Shown: positions 47,922 to 57,255 of the stretch, one piece after another
Numbering within the stretch: position 1 is the stretch's first letter
Layout: each line of letters begins with the position of its first letter
Program-made: the position numbers and the translations under genes
The notes under the pieces: generated by a model
What the model was told of the DNA's origin: nothing
The model's input: the letters and a program-made list of their open reading frames with translations, nothing else
Databases searched by the model: none
DNA from: Beijerinckiaceae bacterium RH AL1
GTDB taxonomy: Bacteria > Pseudomonadota > Alphaproteobacteria > Rhizobiales > Beijerinckiaceae
Direction: 5' to 3'
Assembly: GCA_901457705.2 (NCBI GenBank)
Contig: LR590083.2
Span: 1,674,597-1,738,596, forward strand
Length of the DNA: 64,000 nucleotides

Positions 47922-49592
47922 ATGAATGAGTCGGCGGACGAGCTGGTGTTCGTGCCGCTGGGCGGGCTCGGCGAAATCGGGATGAACATGGCCCTGTACG
48001 GTTTCGGGCCGCGCCGGGCGAGAAAGTGGCTGATGGTCGATTGCGGCATCGCCTTCGCCGGCCCCGAGCAGGCGGGCATCGACGTGATCGTGCCGGACAC
48101 CACCTTCATCGAGAAGATGAAGGCGGACCTCGTCGGCATCTGCATCACCCACGCGCACGAGGACCATATCGGCGCGATCACCGACCTGTGGGGCCGACTC
48201 GGCGCGCCGATCTACGCCACCCGCTTCGCCGTCGGCCTGCTCGAGACGAAGAAGCTCAACGAGCCCGGCGCGCCGAAGCTAGACCTGCACACCATCGCCC
48301 AGGGCGGCAAGGTCCTGCTCGGCCCCTTCGAGGTTGAGTTCGTCGCCGTCGCGCATTCGATTCCCGAGAGCTGCGGCCTGGCGATCCGGACGCCGCTCGG
48401 CACCGTCGTGCACAGCGGCGACTGGAAGATCGACGAGACCCCCGGCATCGGCCTGCCGACCGACAAGGCGCGCTTCATGGCGATCGGCGAGGAGGGCGTG
48501 CTCGCCCTCGTTTGCGACTCGACCAACATTCTGCGCGAAGGCTTCAGCCCGTCGGAGGCGCAGGTCGGCGTGACGCTGGCCGAGATCATCCGCCAGGCGA
48601 AGGGCAGGGTGCTCGTCACGACCTTCGCCTCCAACGCCACGCGCATGCGCGCCGTCGCCGAGGCCGCCGAGGCGGCCGGGCGCCAAGTCATCCTGGTCGG
48701 CCGCGCCATGGAGCGCGTCGCCACCGTCGCGCGCGAGCTCGGCATGTTCGACGGCCTGCCGCCGTTCCTCTCGGCGGATGCCTTCGCGCACATGCCGCGC
48801 GACCGCGTCGTCGTGCTCGCCACCGGTAGCCAGGGCGAGCCGCGCGCCGCCATCGCCCGCATCTCGGAGGACGAGCACCCGACCGTGAGCCTCGCGCCGG
48901 ACGACCTCGTGATCTTCTCCTCGCGCACCATCCCCGGCAACGAGCGCGAGGTCGGGCGCATCATCAACAACCTGGTGAAGCAGGGCGTCGAGGTGATGAC
49001 CGCCGACGACGCGCTGATCCACGCCTCCGGCCATCCGCGCCGCGGCGAGGTCGCGCAGCTCTACGACTGGGTGCGTCCAACGATCGCCATCCCCGCGCAC
49101 GGCGAGGAGGTGCATCTCGCCGCGCACGCCGACTTCGCCCGCGAGCGGCAGGTGCCGCACGTCGTCAAGGCGCGCAACGGCGACGTCGTGCTGCTGGCGC
49201 CGGGCGAGCCGGGCATCGTCGGCGAGGCGCCGCACGGCCGCGTCGCCCGCGACGGCAACATCCTCTTGCGCATGGACGCCGAGGCGCTGCGCGAGCGCCA
49301 GTCGCTGGCCTTCGCGGGCGTCGTGACGATTGCGCTCGCCGTCGACGGCAAGGGCGAGATGGCGGGCACGCCGGACGTCCTGACGTCGGGCCTGCCGCCG
49401 CGCACCAAGGACGGCGGCGCGATGGACGCGCTGGTGGACGCCGCGCTGTTCCAGACCTTCGACAACCTGCCGCGCCAGCGCCGGCGCGACGCCGACACCG
49501 TCTCGACCGCCATCGAGCGCGCCGTCCGCGGCGCCGTCGGCCAGGCCTGGGGCAAGCGCCCCAGCGTCCACGTGCTCGTGGTGGAGGTCTAA
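47922..49592 (+). CDS. rnj: Ribonuclease J
   Basis: Metallo-beta-lactamase/beta-CASP ribonuclease for RNA maturation and decay. 556 residues. Zinc motif THAHEDHIGAI (His77, His79, Asp81, His82), SGDWKID, CDSTN, beta-CASP segment VLVTTFASNATRM and the distal ASGHPRRGEV and IPAHGEEVH. A separate ATG at 47915 opens a 4-codon frame (stop 47927-47929) that overlaps the rnj start; it might modulate initiation or be chance. Confidence 0.97.
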   Translation: MNESADELVFVPLGGLGEIGMNMALYGFGPRRARKWLMVDCGIAFAGPEQAGIDVIVPDTTFIEKMKADLVGICITHAHEDHIGAITDLWGRLGAPIYATRFAVGLLETKKLNEPGAPKLDLHTIAQGGKVLLGPFEVEFVAVAHSIPESCGLAIRTPLGTVVHSGDWKIDETPGIGLPTDKARFMAIGEEGVLALVCDSTNILREGFSPSEAQVGVTLAEIIRQAKGRVLVTTFASNATRMRAVAEAAEAAGRQVILVGRAMERVATVARELGMFDGLPPFLSADAFAHMPRDRVVVLATGSQGEPRAAIARISEDEHPTVSLAPDDLVIFSSRTIPGNEREVGRIINNLVKQGVEVMTADDALIHASGHPRRGEVAQLYDWVRPTIAIPAHGEEVHLAAHADFARERQVPHVVKARNGDVVLLAPGEPGIVGEAPHGRVARDGNILLRMDAEALRERQSLAFAGVVTIALAVDGKGEMAGTPDVLTSGLPPRTKDGGAMDALVDAALFQTFDNLPRQRRRDADTVSTAIERAVRGAVGQAWGKRPSVHVLVVEV

Positions 49593-49610
49593 GGTGACAC
49601 GCCCGGCCCC

Positions 49611-49665
49611 TCCTTCTCCCGCTTGCGGGAGAAGGTGGCCCGACGAAGTCGGGTCGGATGAGGGG
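49611..49665. repeat. Repeat family C, single copy between rnj and mce
   Basis: One forward copy: CTTCTCCCGC-TTGCGGGAGAAGG, GGCCCGACGAAGTCGGGTCGG, ATGAGG. It has no inverted partner, unlike the other intergenic sites. Confidence 0.9.
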
Positions 49666-49715
49666 AGATGCCGCCTCTATCGCGCTGCCGGCTTAAGCGG
49701 CGGAAGGGCCACCCA

Positions 49716-50117
49716 GTGATCGGTCGCCTCAACCACGTCGCCATCGCCGTGCGCGATCTCGCCGCCGAGATGGCGCGCTACCGCGACGCCCTCGGCGCCG
49801 AGGTGTCGGCGCCGCAGGATCTGCCGGAGCACGGCGTCACCGTCGTCTTCGTCGAGCTGCCCAACACCAAGATCGAGCTGCTGGCGCCGCTCGGCGAGGG
49901 CTCGCCGATCGCCGGCTTCCTCGCCAAGACCGGCGGCGGCATGCACCACGTCTGCTACGAGGTCGACGACATCCTCGCCGCCCGCGACAAGCTGGTGGCC
50001 GCCGGCACCCGCGTGCTCGGCGACGGCGAGCCGAAGACCGGCGCGCACGGCAAGCCGGTGCTGTTCCTCCACCCCAAGGACTTTTCCGGCACGCTGATCG
50101 AGCTCGAGCAGGCGTAG
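49716..50117 (+). CDS. mce: Methylmalonyl-CoA epimerase
   Basis: Interconverts (R)- and (S)-methylmalonyl-CoA in propionyl-CoA breakdown. 133 residues. GTG 49716 preceded by GGAAGG is chosen because it starts MIGRLNHVAIAV; an in-frame ATG at 49668 lies at the repeat edge. Vicinal oxygen chelate fold ligands: LNHVAIAV (His), KTGGGMHHVCYEV (His), and LIELEQ (Glu). Confidence 0.95.
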   Translation: MIGRLNHVAIAVRDLAAEMARYRDALGAEVSAPQDLPEHGVTVVFVELPNTKIELLAPLGEGSPIAGFLAKTGGGMHHVCYEVDDILAARDKLVAAGTRVLGDGEPKTGAHGKPVLFLHPKDFSGTLIELEQA

Positions 50118-50127
50118 CCGCGCTCCC

Positions 50128-50622
50128 TCAGCGTCGCGCGGTGTGCGCCCCGAGCCGCGCGAGCGCGGCGCGCAGCCCCTCGTCCTCTATCCCCGCGAGC
50201 CCCTCTTCAGCCCTGGCCAGCGCCGCCGGCTCGGGCGCCTTGCCGTGCCTCTGCCGCGTCTCGGCTGCTTCGATCGGCCCCTGCCGGTAGGCGAGCTTGC
50301 CGACGCAGCGCCAGCCGAGATGCGCGTTGATGCGCGCCAGCACCTGCTCGGCCTGGTGCTGCAGCTCGATCGCGAACGCGCTCTCGACCCGCACGATCAG
50401 CGTCGCCGGATCGGGTGCCGCGGTGCGGCCGGGCGGCCGCGGGGGCCATTTCAGCTGCAGCGGCCGCGAGACGGCGGCGAGCCGCGCGCCGACGATGTCG
50501 TCCCAGTGGAGAATGATGTCGGATTCGCCAAAGCCCTGGCGCGCGAGCACCGGGTCGATCAGGGTGCGCACGAGGTCGGCCAGGGGCTGCGACCAGGGGC
50601 GCTTGCGGGGCGGGGCGGGCAT
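50128..50622 (-). CDS. DUF721 (DciA-like) protein
   Basis: 164 residues. N-terminal KH-like DUF721 domain: PLADLVRTLIDPVLARQGFGESDIILHWDDIVG, ESAFAIELQHQAEQVLARINAHLGWRCVGKLAY in part, which fit the DciA family that assists DnaB helicase loading. The C-terminal half is charged and probably disordered or helical (ALARAEEGLAGIEDEGLR). Starts only 9 bases from the divergent mutY ATG. Confidence 0.88.
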   Translation of the reverse strand: MPAPPRKRPWSQPLADLVRTLIDPVLARQGFGESDIILHWDDIVGARLAAVSRPLQLKWPPRPPGRTAAPDPATLIVRVESAFAIELQHQAEQVLARINAHLGWRCVGKLAYRQGPIEAAETRQRHGKAPEPAALARAEEGLAGIEDEGLRAALARLGAHTARR

Positions 50623-50631
50623 GGAGGCACT

Positions 50632-51705
50632 ATGACGGCTCGCGCCGCCGAGCGGAAGGGAGCGCGCCCGGCCGAGGCTGCGGCGGACCACGCCGAGCGC
50701 CTGCTCGCCTGGTACGACCGCCACCGCCGCGTCCTGCCGTGGCGCGCGCTGCCGGGCCGCCGCGCCGACCCCTACGCGGTCTGGCTCTCCGAGGTGATGC
50801 TGCAGCAGACCACGGTCGCGGCGGTGAAATCCTATTTTGCGACCTTCCTGTCGCTGTGGCCGCGCGTCGAGGACCTCGCCGCCGCCCCGACGGAGGACGT
50901 GATGCGGCGGTGGGCCGGGCTCGGTTACTACTCGCGCGCCCGCAACCTGCACGCCTGCGCCAAGCTCGTCGCGGCCCGCGGCGGCTTCCCGGACACCGAG
51001 GAGGGCCTGCGCGCGCTGCCGGGCGTCGGGCCCTACACGGCGGCGGCGATCGCGGCGATCGCCTTCGACCGCCGCGCCGTCGTCGTCGACGGCAACGTCG
51101 AGCGGGTGATCGTTCGCCTCAACACGATCGAGGCGCCGATCCGCGACGCGAAGCCGGAGATCCGCGCGCTGGCCGATGCCCGCACGCCGGCGACCCGCTG
51201 CGGCGACTATGCGCAGGCGATGATGGACCTCGGCGCGACGATCTGCACGCCGCGCCGGCCGGCCTGCGTGCTCTGCCCGCTCGCCGAAAACTGCGCCGCG
51301 CGCGCCGCCAACCTGCAGGACGTGCTGCCGGCGAAGGCGGTGAAGCCGGAGCGGCCGCTGCGCCTCGGCTCGGTGTTCTACGTGAGACGCGGCGGCGAGG
51401 TGCTGGTGCGGACGCGGCCCGACAAGGGCCTGCTCGGCGGCATGACCGAGTTCCCCGGCAGCGCCTGGGATGCGGCAGGCGATCCCGAGGGCGCCGCGCG
51501 CCCGCTCGCCGCGGGCTATCGCAAGCTGGTGGCCCCCGTGGAGCACGGCTTCACGCACTTCGAGCTTCGGCTCGTCGTGCACGTGGCGGAGGTCGCCGCG
51601 GGCACGCCGGCCCCGCCCGGCTGCCGGTGGGTGGCGGAGTCGGGGCTTGCCGACGAAGCGCTGCCGTCGCTGATGCGGAAGGTGGCGGCCGCGGCCGCGG
51701 GCTAG
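50632..51705 (+). CDS. mutY: A/G-specific adenine glycosylase MutY
   Basis: Removes adenine opposite 8-oxoguanine. 357 residues. Catalytic Glu54 in WLSEVMLQQTTV; helix-hairpin-helix LPGVGPYTAAAIAAIAF and the catalytic Asp in VDGNVERV; [4Fe-4S] Cys in CTPRRPACVLCPLAENC; C-terminal Nudix-like domain recognising 8-oxoG (RPDKGLLGGMTEFPG, HGFTHFELRL). Divergent from dciA with 9 bases between the start codons. Confidence 0.97.
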   Translation: MTARAAERKGARPAEAAADHAERLLAWYDRHRRVLPWRALPGRRADPYAVWLSEVMLQQTTVAAVKSYFATFLSLWPRVEDLAAAPTEDVMRRWAGLGYYSRARNLHACAKLVAARGGFPDTEEGLRALPGVGPYTAAAIAAIAFDRRAVVVDGNVERVIVRLNTIEAPIRDAKPEIRALADARTPATRCGDYAQAMMDLGATICTPRRPACVLCPLAENCAARAANLQDVLPAKAVKPERPLRLGSVFYVRRGGEVLVRTRPDKGLLGGMTEFPGSAWDAAGDPEGAARPLAAGYRKLVAPVEHGFTHFELRLVVHVAEVAAGTPAPPGCRWVAESGLADEALPSLMRKVAAAAAG

Positions 51706-52292
51706 ATGCGGTCGAGGGCCGCGATCTCGTCGCGGACCTCGGCGAGCTCCCTGGCGGCCATGTCGCGCAGCGCGGCGTCGTCGCCGATGTGCGCGTAGGT
51801 GTCGTAGAGGCCCTCGAGCGTCTTCAGCGTGCCGCGCTGGGTCGCCTTGTAAGCGTCGTCGAAGGCCGCGCCGTCGAGGCGCGAGAGGCTCTCCAGCTGC
51901 GCCGACGCGCCGGTCATAAGGACGCCGATGCCAGGTGGGGGCGCAAACGTCTCGGCCGGCGGGTCGACCGCCACCGAGCGGCCGGTCGCGAGCGGCAGGG
52001 AGGCGACCTCGGCCGGCCTCGCCGCATCCTCGTGCCCCCACCACCGATCGAGGCCGGCGAGGACGCGGCGCTGGTGGCTCGCCTCGTCCGCGGCGAAGCG
52101 CTTCAAGGCGTCGCTTTGCGCCTTCGCCGCGGCAGCGCGACTCGACTCGGCGAGGACGTCGATCCGGACCCTGACGTTGGCGAGAAAGACGTCCGTCGTG
52201 GGGGAGGCGGCGGCCGGCACGGCGGTCAGCAGCGCGAGGGCGAACGGCAGAGCCCTCACGATCGAGCCACGCAAAACGAATGTGTTCGACAC
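51702..52292 (-). CDS. Exported DUF4142-type protein
   Basis: 196 residues from GTG 52292, which has GAGGGG at good spacing; GTG 52259 is a second possible start directly at the signal peptide (ends PAAAS). The body is helical with the DUF4142 features: KRFAADEASHQRRVLAGLD early and RLDGAAFDDAYKATQRGTLKTLEGLYDTYAHIGDDAALRDMAARELAEV-like end. It overlaps the mutY stop by 4 bases in the convergent direction. Function unknown. Confidence 0.78.
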   Translation of the reverse strand: MSNTFVLRGSIVRALPFALALLTAVPAAASPTTDVFLANVRVRIDVLAESSRAAAAKAQSDALKRFAADEASHQRRVLAGLDRWWGHEDAARPAEVASLPLATGRSVAVDPPAETFAPPPGIGVLMTGASAQLESLSRLDGAAFDDAYKATQRGTLKTLEGLYDTYAHIGDDAALRDMAARELAEVRDEIAALDRI

Positions 52293-52625
52293 GGGCGACC
52301 CCTCGCAACGCGGCGCCTTGCGCCCGCATAGAAATCCCGAATGAGGCACGCCGGTTCCAGGCGCCGAGCCCGCCCGTTTTGTTGCGATGCCGACACAGGG
52401 CGGAGCGAACCCGCGCGACGACCGATCCGAGCCGCTGCCAAGTCGCTTTTCAGCCATAAACGGCCCTCTAATCTCACCCCAATTCTGGGGAAGAAGACAG
52501 TCACGCCAAGTCTTCGCCGCCGCTCGATTCTGAGCCGGCAAATGACGTAGGCGCCGGCATCTTCAAGCACCCCTGACGGGGATCTCGCCTCAAGCACATG
52601 GCCCGTGGGAGCCGGACGGAAGAGT
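52293..52625. other. Divergent intergenic region, no gene seen
   Basis: 333 bases between the DUF4142 gene and ilvD. It must hold both promoters. I see a short hairpin-like CCCCTGACGGGG near 52570 and AATTCTGGGG near 52490, but no convincing leader peptide, T-box, riboswitch or small gene. Confidence 0.6.
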
Positions 52626-54356
52626 ATGGACGCGCGCGTCTACGATAAGGCCAAGCTGCCCAGCCGTCACGTCACGGAGGGACCCTCGCGCGCGCCGCAT
52701 CGCTCGTACCTCTATGCGATGGGCCTGACCAAGCGGCAGATCCATCAGCCGCTGGTCGGCGTGGCGTCCTGCTGGAACGAGGCCGCGCCCTGCAACATCT
52801 CGCTGATGCGCCAGGCGCAGGCGGTGAAGAAGGGCGTCGCCGCCGCCAACGGCACGCCGCGCGAGTTCTGCACCATCACCGTCACCGACGGCATCGCCAT
52901 GGGCCACCAGGGCATGAAGTCGTCGCTCGTCTCGCGCGACCTCATCGCCGACTCGGTCGAGCTGACGATGCGCGGCCATTGCTACGACGCGCTCGTCGGC
53001 CTTGCCGGCTGCGACAAGTCGCTGCCCGGCATGATGATGGCCATGGTGCGCCTCAACGTGCCGTCGATCTTCATCTACGGCGGCTCGATCCTGCCCGGCA
53101 CTTTCCGCGGCCAGGACGTGACCGTGCAGGACCTCTTCGAGGCGGTCGGCAAGCACTCGGTCGGCGCGATGTCGGACGAGGACCTCGACGAGCTCGAGGC
53201 GGTGGCCTGCCCCTCGGCCGGCGCCTGCGGGGCGCAGTTCACCGCCAACACGATGGCCACCGTCTCCGAGGCGATCGGCCTCGCGCTGCCGTACTCGGCC
53301 GGCGCGCCGGCGCCTTACGAGATCCGCGACCGGTTCTGCATGACGGCGGGCGAGATGGTCATGGAGCTGATCGCCCGCAACATCCGCCCGCGCGACATCG
53401 TCACCCGCGAGGCGCTGGAGAACGCGGCGACCGTCGTCGCGGCGTCCGGCGGCTCGACCAACGCGGCGCTGCACCTGCCGGCGATCGCGCATGAGTGCGG
53501 CATCAAGTTCGACCTCTTCGACGTCGCCGAGATCTTCAAGAAGACCCCCTACATCGCCGACCTCAAGCCCGGCGGGCGCTACGTCGCCAAGGACATGTTC
53601 GAGGCCGGCGGCATCCCGATCCTGATGAAGACGCTGCTCGACAACGGCTTCCTGCACGGCGACTGCCTCACCGTGACCGGCCGCACGATCGCCGAGAACA
53701 TGGCCAAGGTCGCCTGGAACCCGAACCAGGACGTCGTGCACCCCGCCGACAAGCCGATCACCGTCACCGGCGGCGTCGTCGGCCTCAAGGGCTCGCTTGC
53801 GCCGGAGGGCGCCATCGTCAAGGTCGCCGGCATGCCGGAGGACGCGCTGACCTTCGAGGGGCCGGCGCTCTGCTTCGACTGCGAGGAGGACTGCTTCAAG
53901 GCGGTCAGCGAGCGGCGTTACCAGGAGGGCTGCGTCTTCGTGATCCGCTACGAGGGCCCCAAGGGCGGCCCCGGCATGCGCGAGATGCTGGCGACCACCG
54001 CGGCGCTCTACGGCCAGGGCACCGGCGGCAAGGTGGCGCTGATCACCGACGGCCGCTTCTCCGGCGCTACGCGCGGCTTCTGCGTCGGCCATGTCGGGCC
54101 GGAGGCGGCGGTCGGCGGCCCCATCGCGCTCGTCAGGGACGGCGACATCATCTCGCTCGACGCCAAGGCCGGCACGATCGAGCTGCATGTGTCGGCGGAC
54201 GAGCTGGCCGAGCGCCGCAAGGCGTGGACGCCGCGCAGCCACGATTTCGGCTCCGGCGCGATCTGGCGCTACGCGCAGACCGTCGGCAACGCGCTGAACG
54301 GGGCGGTCACGCACCCGGGTGCCAAGGGTGAGACGCATGTCTATGCGGATACCTGA
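52626..54356 (+). CDS. ilvD: Dihydroxy-acid dehydratase
   Basis: Third step of valine/isoleucine synthesis. 576 residues from ATG 52626 ([20 protein letters not shown]) with CGGAAGAG upstream; an earlier in-frame ATG at 52605 is less fitting. Fe-S Cys in [31 protein letters not shown] and later [13 protein letters not shown]-terminal [22 protein letters not shown]. It overlaps the exoR-like gene by about 20 bases. Confidence 0.96.
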   Translation: MDARVYDKAKLPSRHVTEGPSRAPHRSYLYAMGLTKRQIHQPLVGVASCWNEAAPCNISLMRQAQAVKKGVAAANGTPREFCTITVTDGIAMGHQGMKSSLVSRDLIADSVELTMRGHCYDALVGLAGCDKSLPGMMMAMVRLNVPSIFIYGGSILPGTFRGQDVTVQDLFEAVGKHSVGAMSDEDLDELEAVACPSAGACGAQFTANTMATVSEAIGLALPYSAGAPAPYEIRDRFCMTAGEMVMELIARNIRPRDIVTREALENAATVVAASGGSTNAALHLPAIAHECGIKFDLFDVAEIFKKTPYIADLKPGGRYVAKDMFEAGGIPILMKTLLDNGFLHGDCLTVTGRTIAENMAKVAWNPNQDVVHPADKPITVTGGVVGLKGSLAPEGAIVKVAGMPEDALTFEGPALCFDCEEDCFKAVSERRYQEGCVFVIRYEGPKGGPGMREMLATTAALYGQGTGGKVALITDGRFSGATRGFCVGHVGPEAAVGGPIALVRDGDIISLDAKAGTIELHVSADELAERRKAWTPRSHDFGSGAIWRYAQTVGNALNGAVTHPGAKGETHVYADT

Positions 54357-55185
54357 GCGCGCCCTTCCGCTGGTCCTGTCGGCGCTGGTCTTCTGCTCTG
54401 TGGCGGGAGGCCAGGTCGGGGTGGCGCGCGCCTTCGACGGCACCTCGAGCGCGTCCGACGACGGCGGCCCGCTGCCGATCTTCAAGAACCCCAAGGCGGC
54501 GCTGCGCGCCGGGCTCGACGGTGTGCGCTCGGGCCACAAGCGGTCGGCGATCGCCGCGCTGGAATACGCGGCCGAGGGCGGCGAGCCGATGGCGCGCTGG
54601 AAGCTCGGCAAGATGTACGCGCAGGGCGACGGCGTCCCGCAGGACGACGCCAAGGCCTTCGACTACTTCTCGCAGATCATCGACAACTACGACGAGGACG
54701 ACGCCGACCCGCGCCAGGCGCCGTTCGTCGCCAGCGCCTTCGTCGCGCTTGGCGTCTACAACTTGAACGGCGTCGTGAACTCGCGCATCGCGCCGAATCC
54801 GAGCCGGGCGCTCGAGATGTTCCACTACGCCGCGGTCAACTTCGGCGACGCGACGGCGCAGTACAATCTCGCCCGCATGTTCCTCGACGGCAACGGCGTG
54901 CCGCCCGACCCGCGGCAGGCCGCGCGCTGGCTCTATCTCGCCGCCGACAAGGGCCACATCGAGTCCGAGGCGGTGCTCGGCCAGCTCCTGTTCAACGGCT
55001 ACGATCACGTCGCGCCGCAGCGGGCCCGCGGCCTCATGTGGCTGTCGCTCGCCCGCGACGGCGCCTCTGGCCGTGCCCAGGACAAGTGGATCCTCGACCT
55101 CTACGACAAGGCGATGAGCGCGGCGAGCGACTCGGACCGTCAGGTCGCCGCCATGTACCTGGACGACCACGCGAAACGGCGCTGA
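54337..55185 (+). CDS. ExoR-like Sel1-repeat periplasmic protein
   Basis: 282 residues. Signal peptide about 1-35 (ends ARA), then Sel1/TPR-like repeats: [70 protein letters not shown]. Layout and length match ExoR, the periplasmic inhibitor of the ExoS/ChvI two-component system controlling exopolysaccharide in rhizobia. ATG 54343 is an alternative start. Whether it acts on an ExoS homologue cannot be seen here. Confidence 0.82.
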   Translation: MSMRIPERALPLVLSALVFCSVAGGQVGVARAFDGTSSASDDGGPLPIFKNPKAALRAGLDGVRSGHKRSAIAALEYAAEGGEPMARWKLGKMYAQGDGVPQDDAKAFDYFSQIIDNYDEDDADPRQAPFVASAFVALGVYNLNGVVNSRIAPNPSRALEMFHYAAVNFGDATAQYNLARMFLDGNGVPPDPRQAARWLYLAADKGHIESEAVLGQLLFNGYDHVAPQRARGLMWLSLARDGASGRAQDKWILDLYDKAMSAASDSDRQVAAMYLDDHAKRR

Positions 55186-55283
55186 GACCGGCCGCCCCCG
55201 CCGCCGCGGCGCCGGCAGGTACCGCTCAGGTTGTGGTCAAGACCCCGCTGCCCGGTTAAGCATAGCCGTGCAGAGGGGGACCC

Positions 55284-55451
55284 ATGGCGAATCATGACAC
55301 GCCCGAGGCCGATCCGGCCGCGGCGGCTGCCCATTCGGACGCCGACGGCAGCTACTGCTGCGAGTGCGGCACCTACGACGCCCACAAGATCCGCTGCCTG
55401 TGCTGCGGATTCGACTTCCGAACCGGCCCAGAGGCCACCGCCGCCGAGTAG
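55284..55451 (+). CDS. Small Cys-rich (zinc-ribbon-like) protein
   Basis: 55 residues. ATG with AGAGGGGGA 5-13 bases upstream, a strong ribosome site. Core SYCCECGTYDAHKIRCLCCG FDF: CCxC and CxCC knuckles spaced by about 9 residues, as in a zinc ribbon. Flanks are acidic/Ala-rich. It lies between the exoR-like and crystallin-like genes. Function unknown, but the coding pattern and ribosome site support a real gene. Confidence 0.62.
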   Translation: MANHDTPEADPAAAAAHSDADGSYCCECGTYDAHKIRCLCCGFDFRTGPEATAAE

Positions 55452-55591
55452 GCGCGTCGCCGGGCGAAGGCTCGCAGCGGCTCATCCGTTCGACTTAACC
55501 TGGTACGGGGATGCGGGGTCGCCTCGCCGCTGAGATAGCGAGGCCGCAGGCGCGTTTCCGCCCCTGGATCGCAGTCTTGGAAGAGCACCCC

Positions 55592-56269
55592 ATGGCGATA
55601 AGAAAGCTTTCCTCGATCTCGTTGCTGGCGCTCGCGCTTGCGTCGCTCCCGGCCGCCGGCGCCCGCGCCTGCGAGGCCATCGTCTATTGGGACGCGGACT
55701 TCCGCGGCGAGTCGCGGGTGATCCGCGGCGACGTGCCCTTCGTCGGTCCGCACTGGAACGACCAGATCTCCTCGATCCGGGTGCTCTCCGGCACCTGGGA
55801 GTTTTATTGGGACGCCAACTACGGCGGCGAGGTCTTGCGCTATGGGCCGGGCAACTACCGCTTCGTCGGCCCGCATTGGAACGACCAGATCTCGTCGATG
55901 CGCTGCTTCGGCGGCGGGGGACCCGGCCCCGGCCCGGCCTTCATTCCCGGCGGCGGTGGCGGCCCGCGCGGCTACGAGGTGATCGAGCGCGAGCGCGTCG
56001 CGCGCGAGCATGGCGGCGGCCACGAGCACGAGCGCCACGAGCATGAGCGGCATGAGCACGAGCGGCATGACCACGAGCGGCATGACCATGGGGGCCGGCA
56101 CGAGGGCGGCCATCACGGCGGCGGTGGCGGACATCACGGCGACGGCGGCCACCATGGCGGCGGCGGAGGCGGTGGTCACCACGGTGGCGGCGGCGGTGGC
56201 GGAGGCCACCACGGTGGCGGCGGGCACCCTGGCGGCGGCGGCCATCACGGCGGCGGCCACCACCGCTGA
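55592..56269 (+). CDS. Exported beta/gamma-crystallin-like protein with His/Gly-rich tail
   Basis: 225 residues. Signal peptide 1-27 (ends ARA), two tandem crystallin-like units each ending VGPHWNDQISS (near residues 48-63 and 88-104, with IVYWDADFRGESRVI and FYWDANYGGEVLRYG), then a 110-residue tail of HEHERH- and HHGGGG-type repeats. The fold is known in bacterial calcium-binding crystallins and in I36 peptidase inhibitors; the tail should bind metals such as Ni or Zn. Function unknown. Confidence 0.8.
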   Translation: MAIRKLSSISLLALALASLPAAGARACEAIVYWDADFRGESRVIRGDVPFVGPHWNDQISSIRVLSGTWEFYWDANYGGEVLRYGPGNYRFVGPHWNDQISSMRCFGGGGPGPGPAFIPGGGGGPRGYEVIERERVAREHGGGHEHERHEHERHEHERHDHERHDHGGRHEGGHHGGGGGHHGDGGHHGGGGGGGHHGGGGGGGGHHGGGGHPGGGGHHGGGHHR

Positions 56270-56300
56270 GAGCTTCAGAAGCGGGAAAGAATGCGCGGCG

Positions 56301-57245
56301 TCAGTGCGCCAACACCTCGACGTCGCGATCGAGCGTCGAGGAGACCTTGAAGGTCGCCTGGTAGGTCTTCGAGTCGTGGCGGGCGATGGCGACGTACTCG
56401 CCCTCCGCCAGCACCAGCGACGGGAAGGCGCCGATCAGCTCGCGGATGACGTCGCCGCCCGGCGTCAGGATCGTGAAGGACGTGTTGGCCAGCGCCTCGC
56501 CGCCGGGATCGTTCACGAGCTTCAGCGTCATCACGGCCGAACGGTGCTTCAGCGTCGCGTCCGTGAGCTTGCCGGCCTGCACCTTGAGGTCGGCGGTGAC
56601 CACAGAGTTCGTCTTGTTGCCGACGCCCGATTTCTGCACGCCGGAATAGCCGGCGGTGTCGAGCAGGGTCGAGACGACGTGGTAGTTGCCCTCGGGCAGG
56701 CCGATGAGGTCGCCGGCCTTGGCGCCGGCCAGCACCAGCTTGGCTTCCGAGTTGCCGGCCTCCGGCACGAAGATGTTGATCGACAGCTTCGCCGGGTTGA
56801 TCGGCTTGTCGCCGAGCGTGCCGACGATGCGCAGCGCGCCGGCGTTGAGCACCAGGCGCTCGCTGGAGCTCGGCGCCTGCACGGTGACGCGGCGCACCGC
56901 GCTCGCGAGATCGAGCGCGACATGCACGAGATAGGTGCCCTCCGGCAGGCTGATCTTGGCCTGCGCGTCCTGCGAGGAGGCGACGAGCTTGTGGTGGCCC
57001 GGCGCATCGGCCTTCTCGTCGAACACGCGCCAGCGGACCGGCCCCTTGGCGATCGGCGCGGTATCGTGCGGGGTCATCATCACCGACAGGTAGAGGTCGG
57101 CCATCTTGGCCTGCGGGCGCGGCGCCAGCGGCGCGAGGGCCGGCACCGCGGGACGCTCGGCGGAGCCGGGCGGCGCGAGCGTCTGCGCGGCGGCGCCGGC
57201 GACTGCGAGCAGCGAAACGAGGAACGAGGCGGCCGCAGCCTTCAC
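56301..57245 (-). CDS. Exported beta-rich protein of unknown function
   Basis: 314 residues from GTG 57245 (AAGGGC upstream); a TTG at 57272 is an alternative that overlaps the upstream gene's stop. Signal peptide 1-22 (ends GAAAQ), then repeated beta-sandwich-like segments, each with an EGTY/EGNY/EGEY turn (SLPEGTYLVHVALD, GLPEGNYHVVSTLL, VLAEGEYVAIARHD). These look like carboxypeptidase-regulatory-like domains. Downstream of the YfhO-type gene and probably co-transcribed. No function is recognised. Confidence 0.72.
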   Translation of the reverse strand: MKAAAASFLVSLLAVAGAAAQTLAPPGSAERPAVPALAPLAPRPQAKMADLYLSVMMTPHDTAPIAKGPVRWRVFDEKADAPGHHKLVASSQDAQAKISLPEGTYLVHVALDLASAVRRVTVQAPSSSERLVLNAGALRIVGTLGDKPINPAKLSINIFVPEAGNSEAKLVLAGAKAGDLIGLPEGNYHVVSTLLDTAGYSGVQKSGVGNKTNSVVTADLKVQAGKLTDATLKHRSAVMTLKLVNDPGGEALANTSFTILTPGGDVIRELIGAFPSLVLAEGEYVAIARHDSKTYQATFKVSSTLDRDVEVLAH

Positions 57246-57255
57246 GGGATTGCCC

